DNA from: Luidia sarsii
Lineage: Eukaryota > Echinodermata > Asteroidea > Paxillosida > Luidiidae
Assembly (NCBI GenBank): GCA_949987565.1
Contig: OX465105.1
Location: 2,825,496-2,889,495, forward strand
Length of the DNA stretch: 64,000 nt
Direction of reading: 5' to 3'
Position numbers and translations under genes: made by a program. The notes under the pieces were generated by a model. It was not told the DNA's origin, searched no databases, and saw only the letters and a list, made by a program, of their open reading frames with translations. How positions within the stretch are numbered: position 1 is the first letter of the stretch; every line of letters starts with the position of its first letter. This document shows positions 1 to 11,800 of this stretch, one piece after another.

Positions 1-203
1 GACAGACTCCAACCACACCAACTTCTAAGATTTGTATATTTGAGGTCAGTTTACCAGTAAGCGGTTGGTATAATTGTTTTAATGACTTGCACACTCATTT
101 TGCACTGATGTCATCATGTTGCCATCTTTTGAGGTAAAACTGACAAGGAAACAATGGAATAGGTACATTGTACATTGTGTGCAGTGCATGGGGTTTTACC
201 TTT

Positions 204-278
204 CAGACTCCACATGAGGGTATCCCACAGAGATGATATAGGCATGGCTTTTGGTCCGCAGTAGATGTCTTGACCTGA
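204..278 (-). other. Possible internal exon
   Basis: Minus-strand acceptor (ATAATCCTTTCAG) and donor (GAAAG/GTAAAA) bracket 75 open bases. In phase with the candidate exon at 5710 it reads QDIYCGPKAMPISSLWDTLM. No family recognised; it could be a chance pair of splice signals. Confidence 0.2.
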
Positions 279-925
279 AAGGATTATCATATGGAAGGAT
301 TGGTAAGCACTGAATTAGGTACAGACTTCTGTAGACTGATCTGACAAGGCGACCCACGGGAGTCGCCATGACTGAGGGCCATAGATGCATCACTTAACAA
401 CCATCATCAGATGTGCATACACAAATGGAACATAGAGTGCCATAGCCTCCAGCTACGGTACTCTTTGGATGCCATTTAAAAAAATTAAAATATGTAGGTA
501 TTCGGCGCCAAATAATTTAGTGTAGATATCTCATTGTATGGTATTTTGACTACTCATACCAGTAAGAAGCAGCTAATTAAAAGAATTGATTGATATTGCT
601 TCAGTTCGGTGACCTTAATTTGACTGGATTTTGCTAAATATGATTTTTATTGTCACTTGTTCTTACACCAAAAAGGCATACATGAAATTTGTTGGGCAAA
701 CACAGTGGCATTAACATTTAGGTATTATACAAGCAAGGTGTTAATACATTACTTTTGGATTTTTTAAGATTTATAACATTTGACATGCATTAATAGCATT
801 TGTTTCACGAACATTAAAATGCTTTTTTCTGATAAATGGCAGTTCCTCCCTCCTCACTGTGCTGTTTTTCTTCTTCATTTAGGGTTGACAAAGAAATCCT
901 TACTGATGAGAGTTATTCTCAAAAG

Positions 926-1275
926 TTAGACGGGCTGGTGTTTCTATCTTAGCAGGACCTTTCTGAAAGGCACTTTGCCTTTCAGAAAGATCCTGCTAGG
1001 ATCGAAACGTCAGGCCCTCTAACTTTTGAAATTTATATATTGCAGGTCATTGTAACTAGTGAGCAGTTTGCAACATTTTTTTGTAAAATACTTCAGAGAG
1101 TCATTCTCAACGGTTTTGGGGCCTTAGGTTTGGATCCTAGCATGACCTTTATTAAAGGCAGGTAATGATTCTGCCTTTTAGAAAGGTTCTGCTAGGATCA
1201 AAACAAGTCAGGGCCCCATGTGTTAAGATTTGCATTTTGGTCATTTTAGTCAGTAAGCGGTTTGCAACATGTTTG
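926..1275. repeat. Two foldback-element copies (GGGCCTGACGTTTCGATCC family)
   Basis: Copy 1 (about 926-1083) has both arms with the paired AAGGCA/TGCCTT centre and the outer GCAGTTTGCAAC flank. Copy 2 (about 1134-1275) is more decayed. The family recurs about 25 times in this window. Confidence 0.75.
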
Positions 1276-1526
1276 AATGACTAGAAGATTATGATATTTG
1301 CATCAAGTTAAGAAGATTGCCGCAGCAATACCAGTGACAACTTGACAAGCTCAATGTTTGTAAATGGTTTATGAGCTCACATTCCTTCCTGTGTTGTGTT
1401 TGTTAATACTTGTTAATATGGGAAACCCACTACAGACCAATCCAGAGAGAAGGCCTTCTAGAGGACCTCCATAGCATGGGGGCCACCACACACCAAGCCT
1501 CTCTTCACTGATATCAGTTAACTTAA

Positions 1527-1890
1527 AGGGATAACACAACATTGGTCGAGGTCAAAGAATAGCATCCATACGTTGTCTGATCCAACATATGCATGAAATA
1601 GCACACCTGTGAAAATTTAAGCTCAATCCACCAACCGAGTCTCGAGAAAATAGTGAAAACCGTTTCATTTGTTTCGCAAAAATGAAGCATTCAGCGTATT
1701 GTTCGGTAAAATCATTTAGATCTAGGGCTGATATGTAAACAATTTCTTTTACACTTTTCTAAAAAAATACAGCATTTTAGACAGAAATATGTCAGTGCCA
1801 GGTTTCTACCAAAACCATCTTCAAACATAAGTTTCATGTAAATCTGTGAACATTTCTGTTTTTCGATCTTACCAATGTTGTGTAGGGGCT
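1527..1890. mobile_element. TTAA-flanked MITE, copy 1
   Basis: Bounded by TTAA at 1523-1526 and 1891-1894. The right end reads ACCAATGTTGTGTAGGGGCT; the left end AGGGATAACACAACATTGGT is its imperfect complement. 364 bp, non-coding, shared with four other copies here. Confidence 0.85.
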
Positions 1891-1894
1891 TTAA

Positions 1895-4359
1895 TGCAAT
1901 TGGTAGACAGTGTCTTCACACTCCAACCTTTTGTCGAACAGTATCGGTGAACTGAATGCAGACGGCATAGGAAAGGTTGGTATGTGTCGCCTAAATGGCC
2001 GCAGGCATAGCTGGTCCTACACAGACCTGCCTGGATGTGACTGTACCATTGCCCCATCTATCCAACCACATGTATCATGTTCAACATTCTCACATGATTC
2101 CAAGATATCAATGTTCTCCAGCCGTTCACCAGCGGATTGTGGTGACTTTATCAGAGGATTCATCGTTTGGTTAATTCTGAAGAGAAAAGCTGGATTGGGC
2201 AGCTATTGACAAAGATGCCGTTACGTTGCCTAGTGTGTGACAAGTCTCTCAAATAAAGTATGTATATGAAGCCTTAAGTTGTCTACCTGTACATGTAGGA
2301 TTATAAGAGGAACTTTAAATATACATATATCTTATTAAATAAGTTTCTACTAAAAATGCCTCAGAAGTTGTTGACCCAGTTAGGCCTATATTAAACCACC
2401 TAAAGAGAAAACATGCAATGCCTTTAGTTTTTTTTTTTTTTTTTTTTTTGGGGGGGGGGGTAATTCTATATGGATGGAATGTTTTAAGAAACAAACCAAA
2501 CAAGAAAGACTTTGTCAGGTTGCTTTGTTATTGAGACATGAGGAACTAAAGGTTATTTTAATTGTAGTTTAGAACTCGGAATTGTAAGAGTGTCTGATGA
2601 ACTTGATGCTTCATGCAAATGTTGAATGATGAACTTGTTTGTCTGTCTGGGTCATATAAGCATGTACACTTTGATGTTCTTTGTATAAAATTTGTGAATT
2701 ATTGTAAGATTAATAAATAATAAGTAAGGTCCCCCAACCCATTTGTAAAATGTGAGTTTGACTATAAATGGACTGTGTTTACCAGATTGAAGAAAATTAC
2801 TGATATTTTTGTTACATTACCCTCCATACACTGTAATATGTTACTCAATATTCCTGTAACATAATGCGAAAAGAAAAAGGTTTGCATAAATGTTAATACA
2901 TGTACATGGTTAAATTTGCAGTATTTCATTTTTACAAATGCTGTGAGAAAAGAAATAAATGGGCATACCTAAAAGAGAAACAGTCAAGGAGCCAACGTTT
3001 TGATCCTAGCAGGACCTTTCTCAAAGGCAGAGAAAGGTCCTGCTAGGATCAAAACGCCTACCTACTATATACATGTTTTAGATTTGCATGTTGTCAGTAA
3101 GCAGTTTTCAGTAATTGTGTATATTACATCAAAGGGGAATACCTTAGAATGAAAGGTATTCTATAAAATGATGTCTCAACAAGAGTTCATAATTTCTTCA
3201 CTGCAGCCTTCCCAGAGCCCATATCCTTTAAATGATTTTGGTATTGGGTTTTCAGAATTAAGAAAATATTGAATAATATCAGAATTTTGTAATATCCTGC
3301 TTCAGCAATAACTAATAGCCCATGAAAGTAATCTCCAATGGACTTCACTACAATCATTTCAGCCATGGTATACTCGGACTTGTGTTACAAATTTGCTGTG
3401 AGACAATGAATGGGTTAAAATCCCACTTTTCTTGTAAAACCAAGAACGTGCATGTACACACGATGTACTGCAGAGGATGGAGGCAGGATATTGCAGGCAG
3501 GCAGAGAAACTTGGGCAGGATTTTGAGAGACTTTGGTCATATCTTTTAAAATCATCTACAGACCAGGAAAAACACTCATAGGATCAATATCCTAGATTAT
3601 GCTTAGTGTAAATGAGATTGAAAATTAATAATTTGATGAATTCGTGGAGGATTTTACCTTTCATCAAGCCAAATTAATTGAGCTGCTTAAAATAAAGCAT
3701 CAAAATGTGCTTCAGCTCATAAAGCCTTATTTCTAAGACCACAGTGCCAGACAAAAGCTCTTCTTTTATCTCTTTTTGTCAAAGCCATCAATAAACCAAA
3801 TTCATTGATGACCCCATCTAAGAGGTGAAAGACGATTAGACAACGAGAAACGCATACTTGGTATGTATGCACACAACAATATGTATTGACCTTTGACCTA
3901 TTTGGTACTATGGAAATTTACAAACATGATGCCATGAGAATAAGGGATATAGTTAAAATTAAAATGACATGTTCTAACCTTTTTTCTTTCTTTTTTTAAT
4001 CTCCATATACCGGTAAATGATTTTCTTGTTCTAAAGCAGCATGTTAACTTTTCTATTTTGATAGTTGATATTCTTCTATGGCAATAATCTCATTCCTAAT
4101 TGTTGTTAAATTCCCCTGTGATCAATATGCTTTGACCTGGAGAATTATCTTCTTTTATGTAATAGGTTTGTGAGGATTTATATTATATGCATTTTGTTTG
4201 GTAACATGCAGAAACAAAAGATTAATAATATAAATAGAATAAATAAAACATGTCTAAATGTGTGGTGTTTGTCTTCTGTTAATATGCTCAGACAATGTGA
4301 AAGATTTTATCTCAAATTAAATTCATAGTATTTTACCATCCATTACTAACAAAGCAATC
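1895..4359. other. Non-coding stretch
   Basis: AT-rich, no supported exon. Contains a T-run joined to a G-run (about 2430-2460), a foldback copy at 2990-3118 and scattered A/T tracts. Short open frames at 1910-2209 and 3322-3549 lack splice or codon support. Confidence 0.6.
2990..3118. repeat. Foldback-element copy
   Basis: Paired arms GATCCTAGCAGGACCTTTCTC and its complement around an AAGGCAGAG centre, with the GTCAGTAAGCAGTTT flank on the right. Confidence 0.8.
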
Positions 4360-4363
4360 TTAA

Positions 4364-4723
4364 AGCCCCTACACAACATTGGTCGAGGTCAAAGAATAGC
4401 ATCTGTACGATGTCTGATCCAACATATGCATGAAATAGAACACCTGTGAAAATTTCAGCTCAATCTGCCAACCGAGTCTCGAGAAAATTGTGAAAACTGC
4501 TTAATTTTTTTTCACGAAAATGCAGCATCGTACTGTTCCAAAAAATAGTTTAGATCTCGGTGAGACAAACTATTTCTTTTACTAATTTCTCCCAAAATAC
4601 AACATTTTAGGCAGAAATATTTCAGTGAGAGGTTTCTACTGTAACCATCTTCAAACTGTATAAGTTTCATGTTAATCTGTGAACATTTCTGTTTTTCGAT
4701 CTTACCAATGTTGTGTAGGGGCT
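4364..4723. mobile_element. TTAA-flanked MITE, copy 2 (best ends)
   Basis: Perfect terminal inverted repeats AGCCCCTACACAACATTGGT and complement, flanked by TTAA at 4360-4363 and 4724-4727. 360 bp, no coding capacity. The TTAA target fits the piggyBac or Kolobok superfamilies; the AG start recalls Kolobok/T2-type ends. Confidence 0.9.
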
Positions 4724-4727
4724 TTAA

Positions 4728-5709
4728 ACACTGATTGTCTTGAAATCCAATTTTAAAAGTTAAGCAAAGCAAAAAAAATATATTTTAGAAGCTGTCCATC
4801 ATTTCAACCAATTAAGCCAAGTAAAAAAAAAAACATGTTTAGCGTCCTGCCTTTTTGTGAAAAAGGAAGGAGGAGGCCCTTTTTTCTTTTTTCTTTTTCT
4901 CAAAATGGCCGACCGACTCATTTATCCAAAACAACCGTCCAGGCTATTTGTCCAAATTTTCCAAACAAAATTCAATCAAATTGTTAACAAGTACGGATGG
5001 CCAATTTCCACAGTGACGACTGAGTATTATAAAAACTACAACTTTTTGAAAACAAATAAAAAATCATGGAAAAAAATCAGTGAAATTGGCGCTTTAGTTT
5101 TGGGGTAAAAAAAAAAAAATCGGCAAATTAAAGTTTTTTGGAGGAAGCAAACTTTTTTCAAACTAAAGACGAAAAGACAAAATATATATTTGAAATCTTG
5201 CCTGACACTATAAACAATCATAGTTTTTATAGTTCAAAAAAGCACCGATCACACAGCTAACTATAATCATGGAGGACGTGGGCTTGTTTAGCCAAACAGC
5301 AGGGTTGCAAATTCTGGGCTAATTTTAGACGAGGTAGAACTAGTAATGTGTTGTTCCGAATGCCTGCCCTGGTCAGTCATTTTCTCTGAAAAGTTAAAAA
5401 TAACCAGAGGATATCAATGCTCCATGCTATCAACGGGCACATAATTAATTGAAAACCAGACTCCAAATGTTTCTTATGCTGCGGAAATGTCAGTCAGATG
5501 TTGATCATTCCATGACCTGCGGCAATGTACACATGTAAGTTTATTACACGCATGAGTAAGTTCACGTTCCTTACAAGTAAACTGCGTGGGGAAAATAATA
5601 CCGTTCATTTCCGCGCTTTCCGTACCTACGAGTAGATGCAATTTCACTAATATCTAGTGCTTGAGTTCCTCCAAGGGTAAACCTTCTTTAAAATGTCGCA
5701 ATTACTCAC
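4728..5709. other. Non-coding stretch left of the candidate exon
   Basis: A- and T-rich tracts (4820-4890, 5040-5160) with weak internal symmetry (ACTATAAA near 5205-5235), then ordinary unique-looking sequence. No supported gene or RNA. Confidence 0.5.
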
Positions 5710-5797
5710 TTTTGGACGCCAGGGCACCGGTACGAACATCCCATTCGGGCCCCGAGTATTGCACGGTACCTCGGCAGTACGAAGCGCAGAAAGCCAT
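5710..5797 (-). CDS. Candidate first coding exon of an unidentified minus-strand gene
   Basis: A CpG-rich patch (about 5690-5900) on the minus strand ends in a strong donor, CCAAAA/GTGAGT. Two frames are open: one starts at 5797 (MAFCASYCRGTVQYSGPEWD then VRTGALASK), the other upstream at the ATG of an AAAATGGCGGC YY1-type box (MAAHVLTTAWLSALRTAEVP and on). I recognise neither. A possible downstream exon at 204-278 with acceptor CCTTTCAG is phase-compatible with the first frame but unproven. A real promoter is likely; the reading frame is uncertain. Confidence 0.4.
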
Positions 5798-5799
5798 GC

Positions 5800-5910
5800 G
5801 GTCGTAAGAACGTGTGCCGCCATTTTGTATTCGCGCGCACGTTTTGTTTTCACACGTGACACCTTTTCGAGACTGGCATTGGCTATGGCCCTGGCTTGAG
5901 CTCCGCCTCT
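5800..5910 (-). promoter_or_regulatory. CpG-rich promoter with YY1-type box
   Basis: Minus strand shows AAAATGGCGGC (5816-5826 area), CGCGCG runs and a CACGTG at about 5853. This arrangement is typical of TATA-less housekeeping promoters. It would drive the candidate exon at 5710-5797. Confidence 0.4.
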
Positions 5911-7642
5911 AACAGCCATTTTCATGTAAATTTCTGCAGAATTAAGCTTAAAAACCACTTGGATGCATTTGGTTGAGCTGTGAGAATCAGTAAATGGAAA
6001 TCAGTGGGTAGATAAATTATGGGATATCAAACGAATAATGACGAAGTAAAAAGGCTTACAAAATGGGTACGATTCACTTTTATTTAGAATTTTGAGGACC
6101 CATTAATTAAGCATATATTAATTATATCAGGCTTGTTAATGAAAAAAGTAGATCCACCTCATATTTGAACAATCTAGCAATGTTCCATGTGATTAAATTG
6201 CAGTAAACACTAGATTTGGACCCCCTAGCTGCTTAATTTTCACAATTTAGCCATTACATTGACACTGATTGTGTACTAAGCAGCCGTAAAAAGTATACAA
6301 TAAATGAAGGAGCTGGGGTGTCACTGCAACTGTGTATAATAGAACGATGCCACTATAAAAACCTACAGATCCAAGTATTATAATTTAGGCTCGAAATGCG
6401 TAATTACTGTACAAGTGACCATGCGAACCACACCTTGTGGAAGCAAGGTATCAAAAAGTAGACTGCAGGAAAGATTTCAAATAACTGAAAGATTGCTAAT
6501 AATTATTCCGTATCTTAAATAGATAAGTAATCGATCTATACACCGCTGAACTAATTTTACACAATAATGAACAGATGACCTGTTGATTTGGAAATAAAAC
6601 ATTGTCATGTTGAAAACTGGAATTACACTAAGCGTGCAGCAAACATGCAGGATACATATACAAGAATGGCAAACATACAACAATAACAAACTGCATGAAT
6701 TAAAAAATAAATTCTAGGGACATTTTGAAACCAGGGCTTAGAGTCTGGCTCCAGCTTAGATATCCATCAATTTTAAGTGAAAAATACATCACAATCAGGC
6801 ACTGGCTTTGGGCTGTGGTATATAATATTGATATGATATTTGTTTTATATTACAGAAAGCATCTCTTTCGACCACAAAACGTCACAGCTATGATTTCAGC
6901 CCAAACCTAAGCCCTAGCCTAAGCCTAAGCCTAAGCCTAAACCCAATCCTAAGCCTAAGCCCACACCACAGCCCAAACCCAAATCATGGCCTGAATAAAG
7001 CACCTTCTCTCTTATTACCATCATGGAATAATCTTTTAGTTTTTCTTAACTTATCCTAATTTTTCTACTTTATGTCGTATTTAAAGCGATGCTTTTGTTG
7101 CACAATGAATTTCAAAATTTAAAAAAAATCAACTTAAAGGTGTTTTTCTCCTAAAGCACATCATGTTATTTCATGTCATACTGACTAAAATTAAACGTTT
7201 TTACTTAAGCACGGTTTCTTTAAAAATACAATACCCACAGTCTTTGCCAATAGATGAGAATTTTCATATGGGAAGTTACAAATCTCAATCAAAGGCATTT
7301 GGGAAAATGTGCCACTTTTCTTTGTCAGTTTGAAAGAACACATTGACTGCAAAAGGTCGAAAAACAAAGTTGAAAAAATGTTAAAAGATTGACACTCGCA
7401 CTGACCAGAAGTAAATCATGAGTGTTACAAACATCAGATCGACTTAGATGAACAATAATATACAAATCCTGAAGGTTAGCAGGTACAGGAAAATGCCAGG
7501 CCTGTGTATATCTGAGAAGAGTTCTGGACAGCAATGGTGTGTGAACATGGTTACTGGCTGACACATTGAATATTTGTGGTAATCCAATGGAATTGTTAGT
7601 CAATTTCTTACTCTGAATAAATAAAGGGGAAACCGACTGGGA

Positions 7643-7735
7643 ACTTTGAAATTTGTTTGAAATATTGGCAAGGAAAACTTTGACTGGACCAGGACTTGAA
7701 CCCGAGACCTCTGGTTTTAAATACCAGAGGACTCA
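7643..7735 (-). mobile_element. tRNA-derived SINE fragment
   Basis: Reverse-oriented copy containing the B-box complement (GGACTTGAACCCGAGACCTC) and the CAAAGTTTTC-type tail seen in other copies in this window. Confidence 0.7.
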
Positions 7736-7911
7736 GGTCCATTTTTTCTTACTTGGAAGTGACCCACACTGTGTTTCAACAAAGTCATATCAGAGCCTCA
7801 CTGTGCTGGTTTTCAATAAAACTCAAATCTACCAAGACACTTATGGAAAGGTAACCTTCCTTGCTGTTAGTGAAACACTCCTAAATTAAGGTGTCCTGAT
7901 TATCTCAAAAT

Positions 7912-8066
7912 TTAGAGGGCCTGACGTTTTGATCCTGTCAGGACCTTTCTCAAAGTGCCTTTGCCTTTGAGAAAGGTCCTGATAGGATCGAAACTTCAGG
8001 CCCTCTAACTTTTGAGATTTATGTATTGCAGGTCATTTTTAGTCAGTGAGCAGTTTGCAACAGTTT
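7912..8066. repeat. Foldback-element copy
   Basis: Near-complete palindrome: GGGCCTGACGTTTTGATCCT, centre CTCAAAGTGCCTTTGCCTTTGAG, then the complementary arm and GCAGGTCATTTTTAGTCAGT flank. Confidence 0.85.
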
Positions 8067-8380
8067 GTTGTATTAACTTTGTGTCCTGATAATGTAAATG
8101 AAGGAAAGAAACTAGTCACTTTTGGAGGGGATTTCAGATCAACAAGTTGGTAACACCAACTGAATACAAAGCACTGAAGACAGCAAAGGTGTGAGTAAAT
8201 CTGCGGCAGAAACCATTCCAGCAGAAGAATCAACATGTCACTTCATTATTCAATATGAAGTCGATAGACCTTTTTAGGATTGCAGTTGTTTTAAAGACGT
8301 TTGTAAACATTTCAATTGCAGAGAGGCATCTGTCTCAATGAAAATACCTGGTGAAACAATGGCCCATAGCGACCTTTTTG

Positions 8381-8600
8381 CCACATGACAGCGTGCGTTG
8401 TCACATGACAGCGTGTGTTGTCACATGACAGCGTGTGTTGTCACATGACAGCGTGTGTTGTCACATGACAGCGTGTGTGGTCACATGACAGTGTGTGTTG
8501 TCACATGACAGCGTGTCTTGTCACATGACAGCGTGTCTTGTCACATGACAGCGTGTCTTGTCACATGACAGCGTGTCTTGTCACATGACAGCGTGTCTTG
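8381..8600. repeat. 20-bp minisatellite in the presumed ANKFY1 3' UTR
   Basis: Eleven copies of TCACATGACAGCGTGTSTTG-type units with few substitutions, ending about 95 bases beyond the ANKFY1 stop codon on the minus strand. Every unit has a CACATG hexamer. Confidence 0.92.
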
Positions 8601-8695
8601 TCACAACAGCGCCTGTTGTTGTCCTCACGGTGATGGAGCAGCACTTGAAATAGCGATGAGGAGGAAAGGAGATGGTTGGACGATAGCCTCCGCGT

Positions 8696-8828
8696 CTAGG
8701 ATTGCCCTCCAAGGGACAAGACGTCAAAGCAGATGTCGCAGACACGCACCGGTCTGCTCTGGTCATACTTAATGATGGGCACCATCTTGGAGGAACATTT
8801 ATTGCACAGAATCCGACCACAGTGTCGA
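8696..8828 (-). CDS. ANKFY1: ANKFY1 coding exon 24: FYVE second half and stop
   Basis: Residues 1122-1165: RHCGRILCNKCSSKMVPIIK and RPVRVCDICFDVLSLGGQS, then TAG. Zinc ligands C1125, C1130, C1133, C1152 and C1155 complete the FYVE set. A 20-bp minisatellite lies about 95 bases past the stop, so probably in the 3' UTR. Confidence 0.97.
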
Positions 8829-11800
8829 CTGAAAATAAAAACAGAGAATTAAAACTCATATAAATAAAAAAAACAAAATAGTCCTAATGCATCGGTTGCT
8901 ACTAACCAGCTTTGTAAATAAAGAATTTTCTAGTAATGTAATTTAATGGCCCAATACAACATTGGGAAGATCGGGAAATATTGATGTCCACAGATTTCCT
9001 TCTAATTTACAGAAGTTTGTAGATGGTCTTAGTGACAAAACTAACCTGAAATATATCAATCCAGAAAACAGACTGATCTTCCAATTTCAATCTAGGCAGG
9101 ACCCAAGGTGGTCCTACAAAGACGACATTTCGACCAACATTTTAACTGAAACTAATAATTTACTAACAATTTGTCGTTTGCACCCGAATGAAATGAATTT
9201 GAATGACTGGCCAGAGCACGGAGTATACAGCATTTAATTACCCATTGAGTTGGGCAAAGCCTCCTTGATGCTGTTGTATCAGATATGAGGATGGCTAGTT
9301 GCTGATTGTCTCCATACTGATGGCCCACAGAGGCCTTCAGAGTACTGTACTGAGACTACCTACCAGTGGTGTTTCCTGGTCTTAATGGTGAACTTGACTT
9401 GGCAATCCTGGCAGATTTCACTCTCGGACCACGCTGGTTCTGAGGACAGCATATCTAGTGTCGCGGTAAACAGGATAGATTAAAAAAAAATTTTTTTTGC
9501 AAAATCGCCCAAAACAAGGCTGAAAAGCCACTCAAGGTTTAAAGGGTACCTGAAATATAAAATTATAATATCGCGAAAACTATTGCAAGACTTAATAAGG
9601 GCTAAACAAGTGGGCCTGACGTTTCGATCCTAGCAGGACCTTTCTCAAAGGCAGAGTGCCTTTGAGAAAGGTCCTGCTAGGATCGAAACGTCAGGCCCTT
9701 TGAGAAAGGTCCTGCTAGGATCGAAACGTCAGGCCCACTAAATTTTATGCTTTGCATTTTGCTAATTTTAGTCAGTAAGCAGTTTGCAACATTTTTGTAT
9801 ATCACTTAAAGGCTAAACTAGTTCACAAACTCAACACTTTTGATGTCTACCCCGTAAATAGTGACCGTAAAAGGAAAACAAAATCTTTAGCACGCCCCGC
9901 CCACACAAAAAAACTCTTTTGCTCGCGGGCCAAAGAGAAGGTGATGACGTCATCGGCAGTGCAATGTTGCATGTTGCAATGTCGCATGATCAACTGCACA
10001 CACACACACACACGTATAGTATATGCGCTCGTGCACGCGCGTCCACAAGAAAAACATGGCTCACACGTAGCAAGAATCTTGCTGTTTTCTCAAAAAACAT
10101 GATTACTATATCTAAAAAACAACCTGACACATGGAAGTTCATACCCTCTCTGATTGATTACACATCATATTCCTTTTTATTTCAGGTACCCTTTAAGGGT
10201 TAGTGAAAGCAGAGGATAGAGAGAGAATCAGTAGGGCCGGATAGGAATTAATATTCCTTTTGATAATGGCAAGATCATAGGCAGATACGTTTAAAATCTT
10301 ATGTGTACTAATTAGAGCAAATTATCTGTTTTGGGAAATTGAAATCTATGTATTTTTGTTTCTTCTAAAGTAAAACTGTTGAATGTTTAGAACTAATAGT
10401 GGGTATTATTTCATCTCATTTGACACAGAGCAGCGATGGAAATGTACAAAGAAGAATGTGGACAATATGATAGTCTTCTTTGCTCGTTTCCACTCCTGTT
10501 CTGCACAAAATAAGATGAAAAAATACCCACTATAAGTCACGTGATGGCATGTGAACATTAGTCATGCAATCAGTCTATTGTTGTCTACTTCTAAATGAAA
10601 ATGTGGGTGTGATCCTGGAGATGCAGTGCAGTGAAAGGTTGAATGCTTCTGACTAATGGCCTTACCCTAGTAGCAAAAGAGTGTTTGGGAAGGTCCTATT
10701 CTAAGGGCTGGATAGCTCAGGTGGCAGAGCGATGGTAAGTTGAGCCAGAGGCCTGCTTCAAACCATGGCCCAGTCAATTTGTCCCGGTTACATTCAAGAA
10801 CTCCTAACGTTTAGACAGCAAAGTCATGACAAGGACGGGCTTACCAAGAAGTCGGAAGAGGAGCTGCTTTGTGGCTACTTGTGCGTTGAAGATGGAGGTC
10901 CCATTCTTGTTCAGAATGCCCATGCTAGCACCACTGCGGACTATAGCACGGCACAGGGCTCCATTGCCGTTCTGGTAAGCCAGAAGTAGGACTGTTCACA
11001 TGAAAGAACAAGAGATATCTCAGTCATTTCTCCTCACGTATGGAACGAGGGCACACAAAGGATATCATGTCTGCTGGCTTTTGTACATCACTTGTACTCA
11101 GTCACCTGATATGGGTAGACAAAGGGTTGGGGTGTGATGACTGACAACCCTATCTACCAATTGTATTCAGTCACCTGATGTGGGTAGACATAGGGTTGGT
11201 GAGTGATGACCCTGTCTACCAATTGTATTCAGTCACCTGATGTTGGTAGACAAAGGGTTGGTGTGTGATGACCCTGTCTACCAATTGTATTCAGTCACCT
11301 GATGTGGGTAGACAAAGGGTTGGTGTGTGATGACCCTGTCTATCAATTGCATTCAGTCACCTGATGTGGGTAGACAAAGGGTTGGTGTGCGATGACCCTG
11401 TCTACCAATTGTATTCAGTCACCTGATATGGGTAGACAAAGGGTTGGTGTGCGATGACCCTGTCTAACAATTGTATTCAGTCACCTGATGTGGGTAGACA
11501 AAGGGTTGGTGTGTGATGACCCTGTCTACCAATTGTATTCAGTCACCTGATATGGGTAGACAAAGGGTTGGTGTTTGATGACCCTGTCTACCAATTGTAT
11601 TCAGTCACCTGGTGTGGGTAGACAAAGGGTTGGTGTGCAATGACCCTGTCTACCAATTGTATTCAGTCACCTGATGTGGGTAGACCAAGGGTTGGAGTGT
11701 GATGACCCTTAGTTCTGGCTGTTACAAGAGGCCCAGTTAGATTCATCCATTCCAAACACAAACCCTTCAGGGTCCATTCCTGGCCGAGTCGCTTACCTGT

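Larger units (their letters stand above)
1..1526. other. Non-coding stretch with two foldback-element copies
   Basis: AT-rich. Apart from the possible exon at 204-278 it holds degenerate foldback copies at about 926-1083 and 1134-1275. The pyrimidine-rich run at 855-880 followed by an AG on the plus strand is an isolated acceptor-like site. No supported gene. Confidence 0.6.
5911..8380. other. Non-coding stretch between candidate gene and ANKFY1 3' end
   Basis: Holds a short CCTAAG/CCTAAA run (6905-6965), a SINE fragment (7643-7735) and a foldback element (7912-8066). The ANKFY1 polyadenylation site probably lies in or near the right part; I found no convincing minus-strand AATAAA close to the stop. 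Confidence 0.5.

Noticed and set aside
6905..6965. Interstitial telomere repeat
   Set aside because: The run is CCTAAG with only occasional CCTAAA, not the CCCTAA telomere unit, and is about 60 bases long.
8381..8600. CRISPR-like regular array
   Set aside because: Units are contiguous with no unique spacers, the genome is eukaryotic, and it lies in a 3' UTR region.
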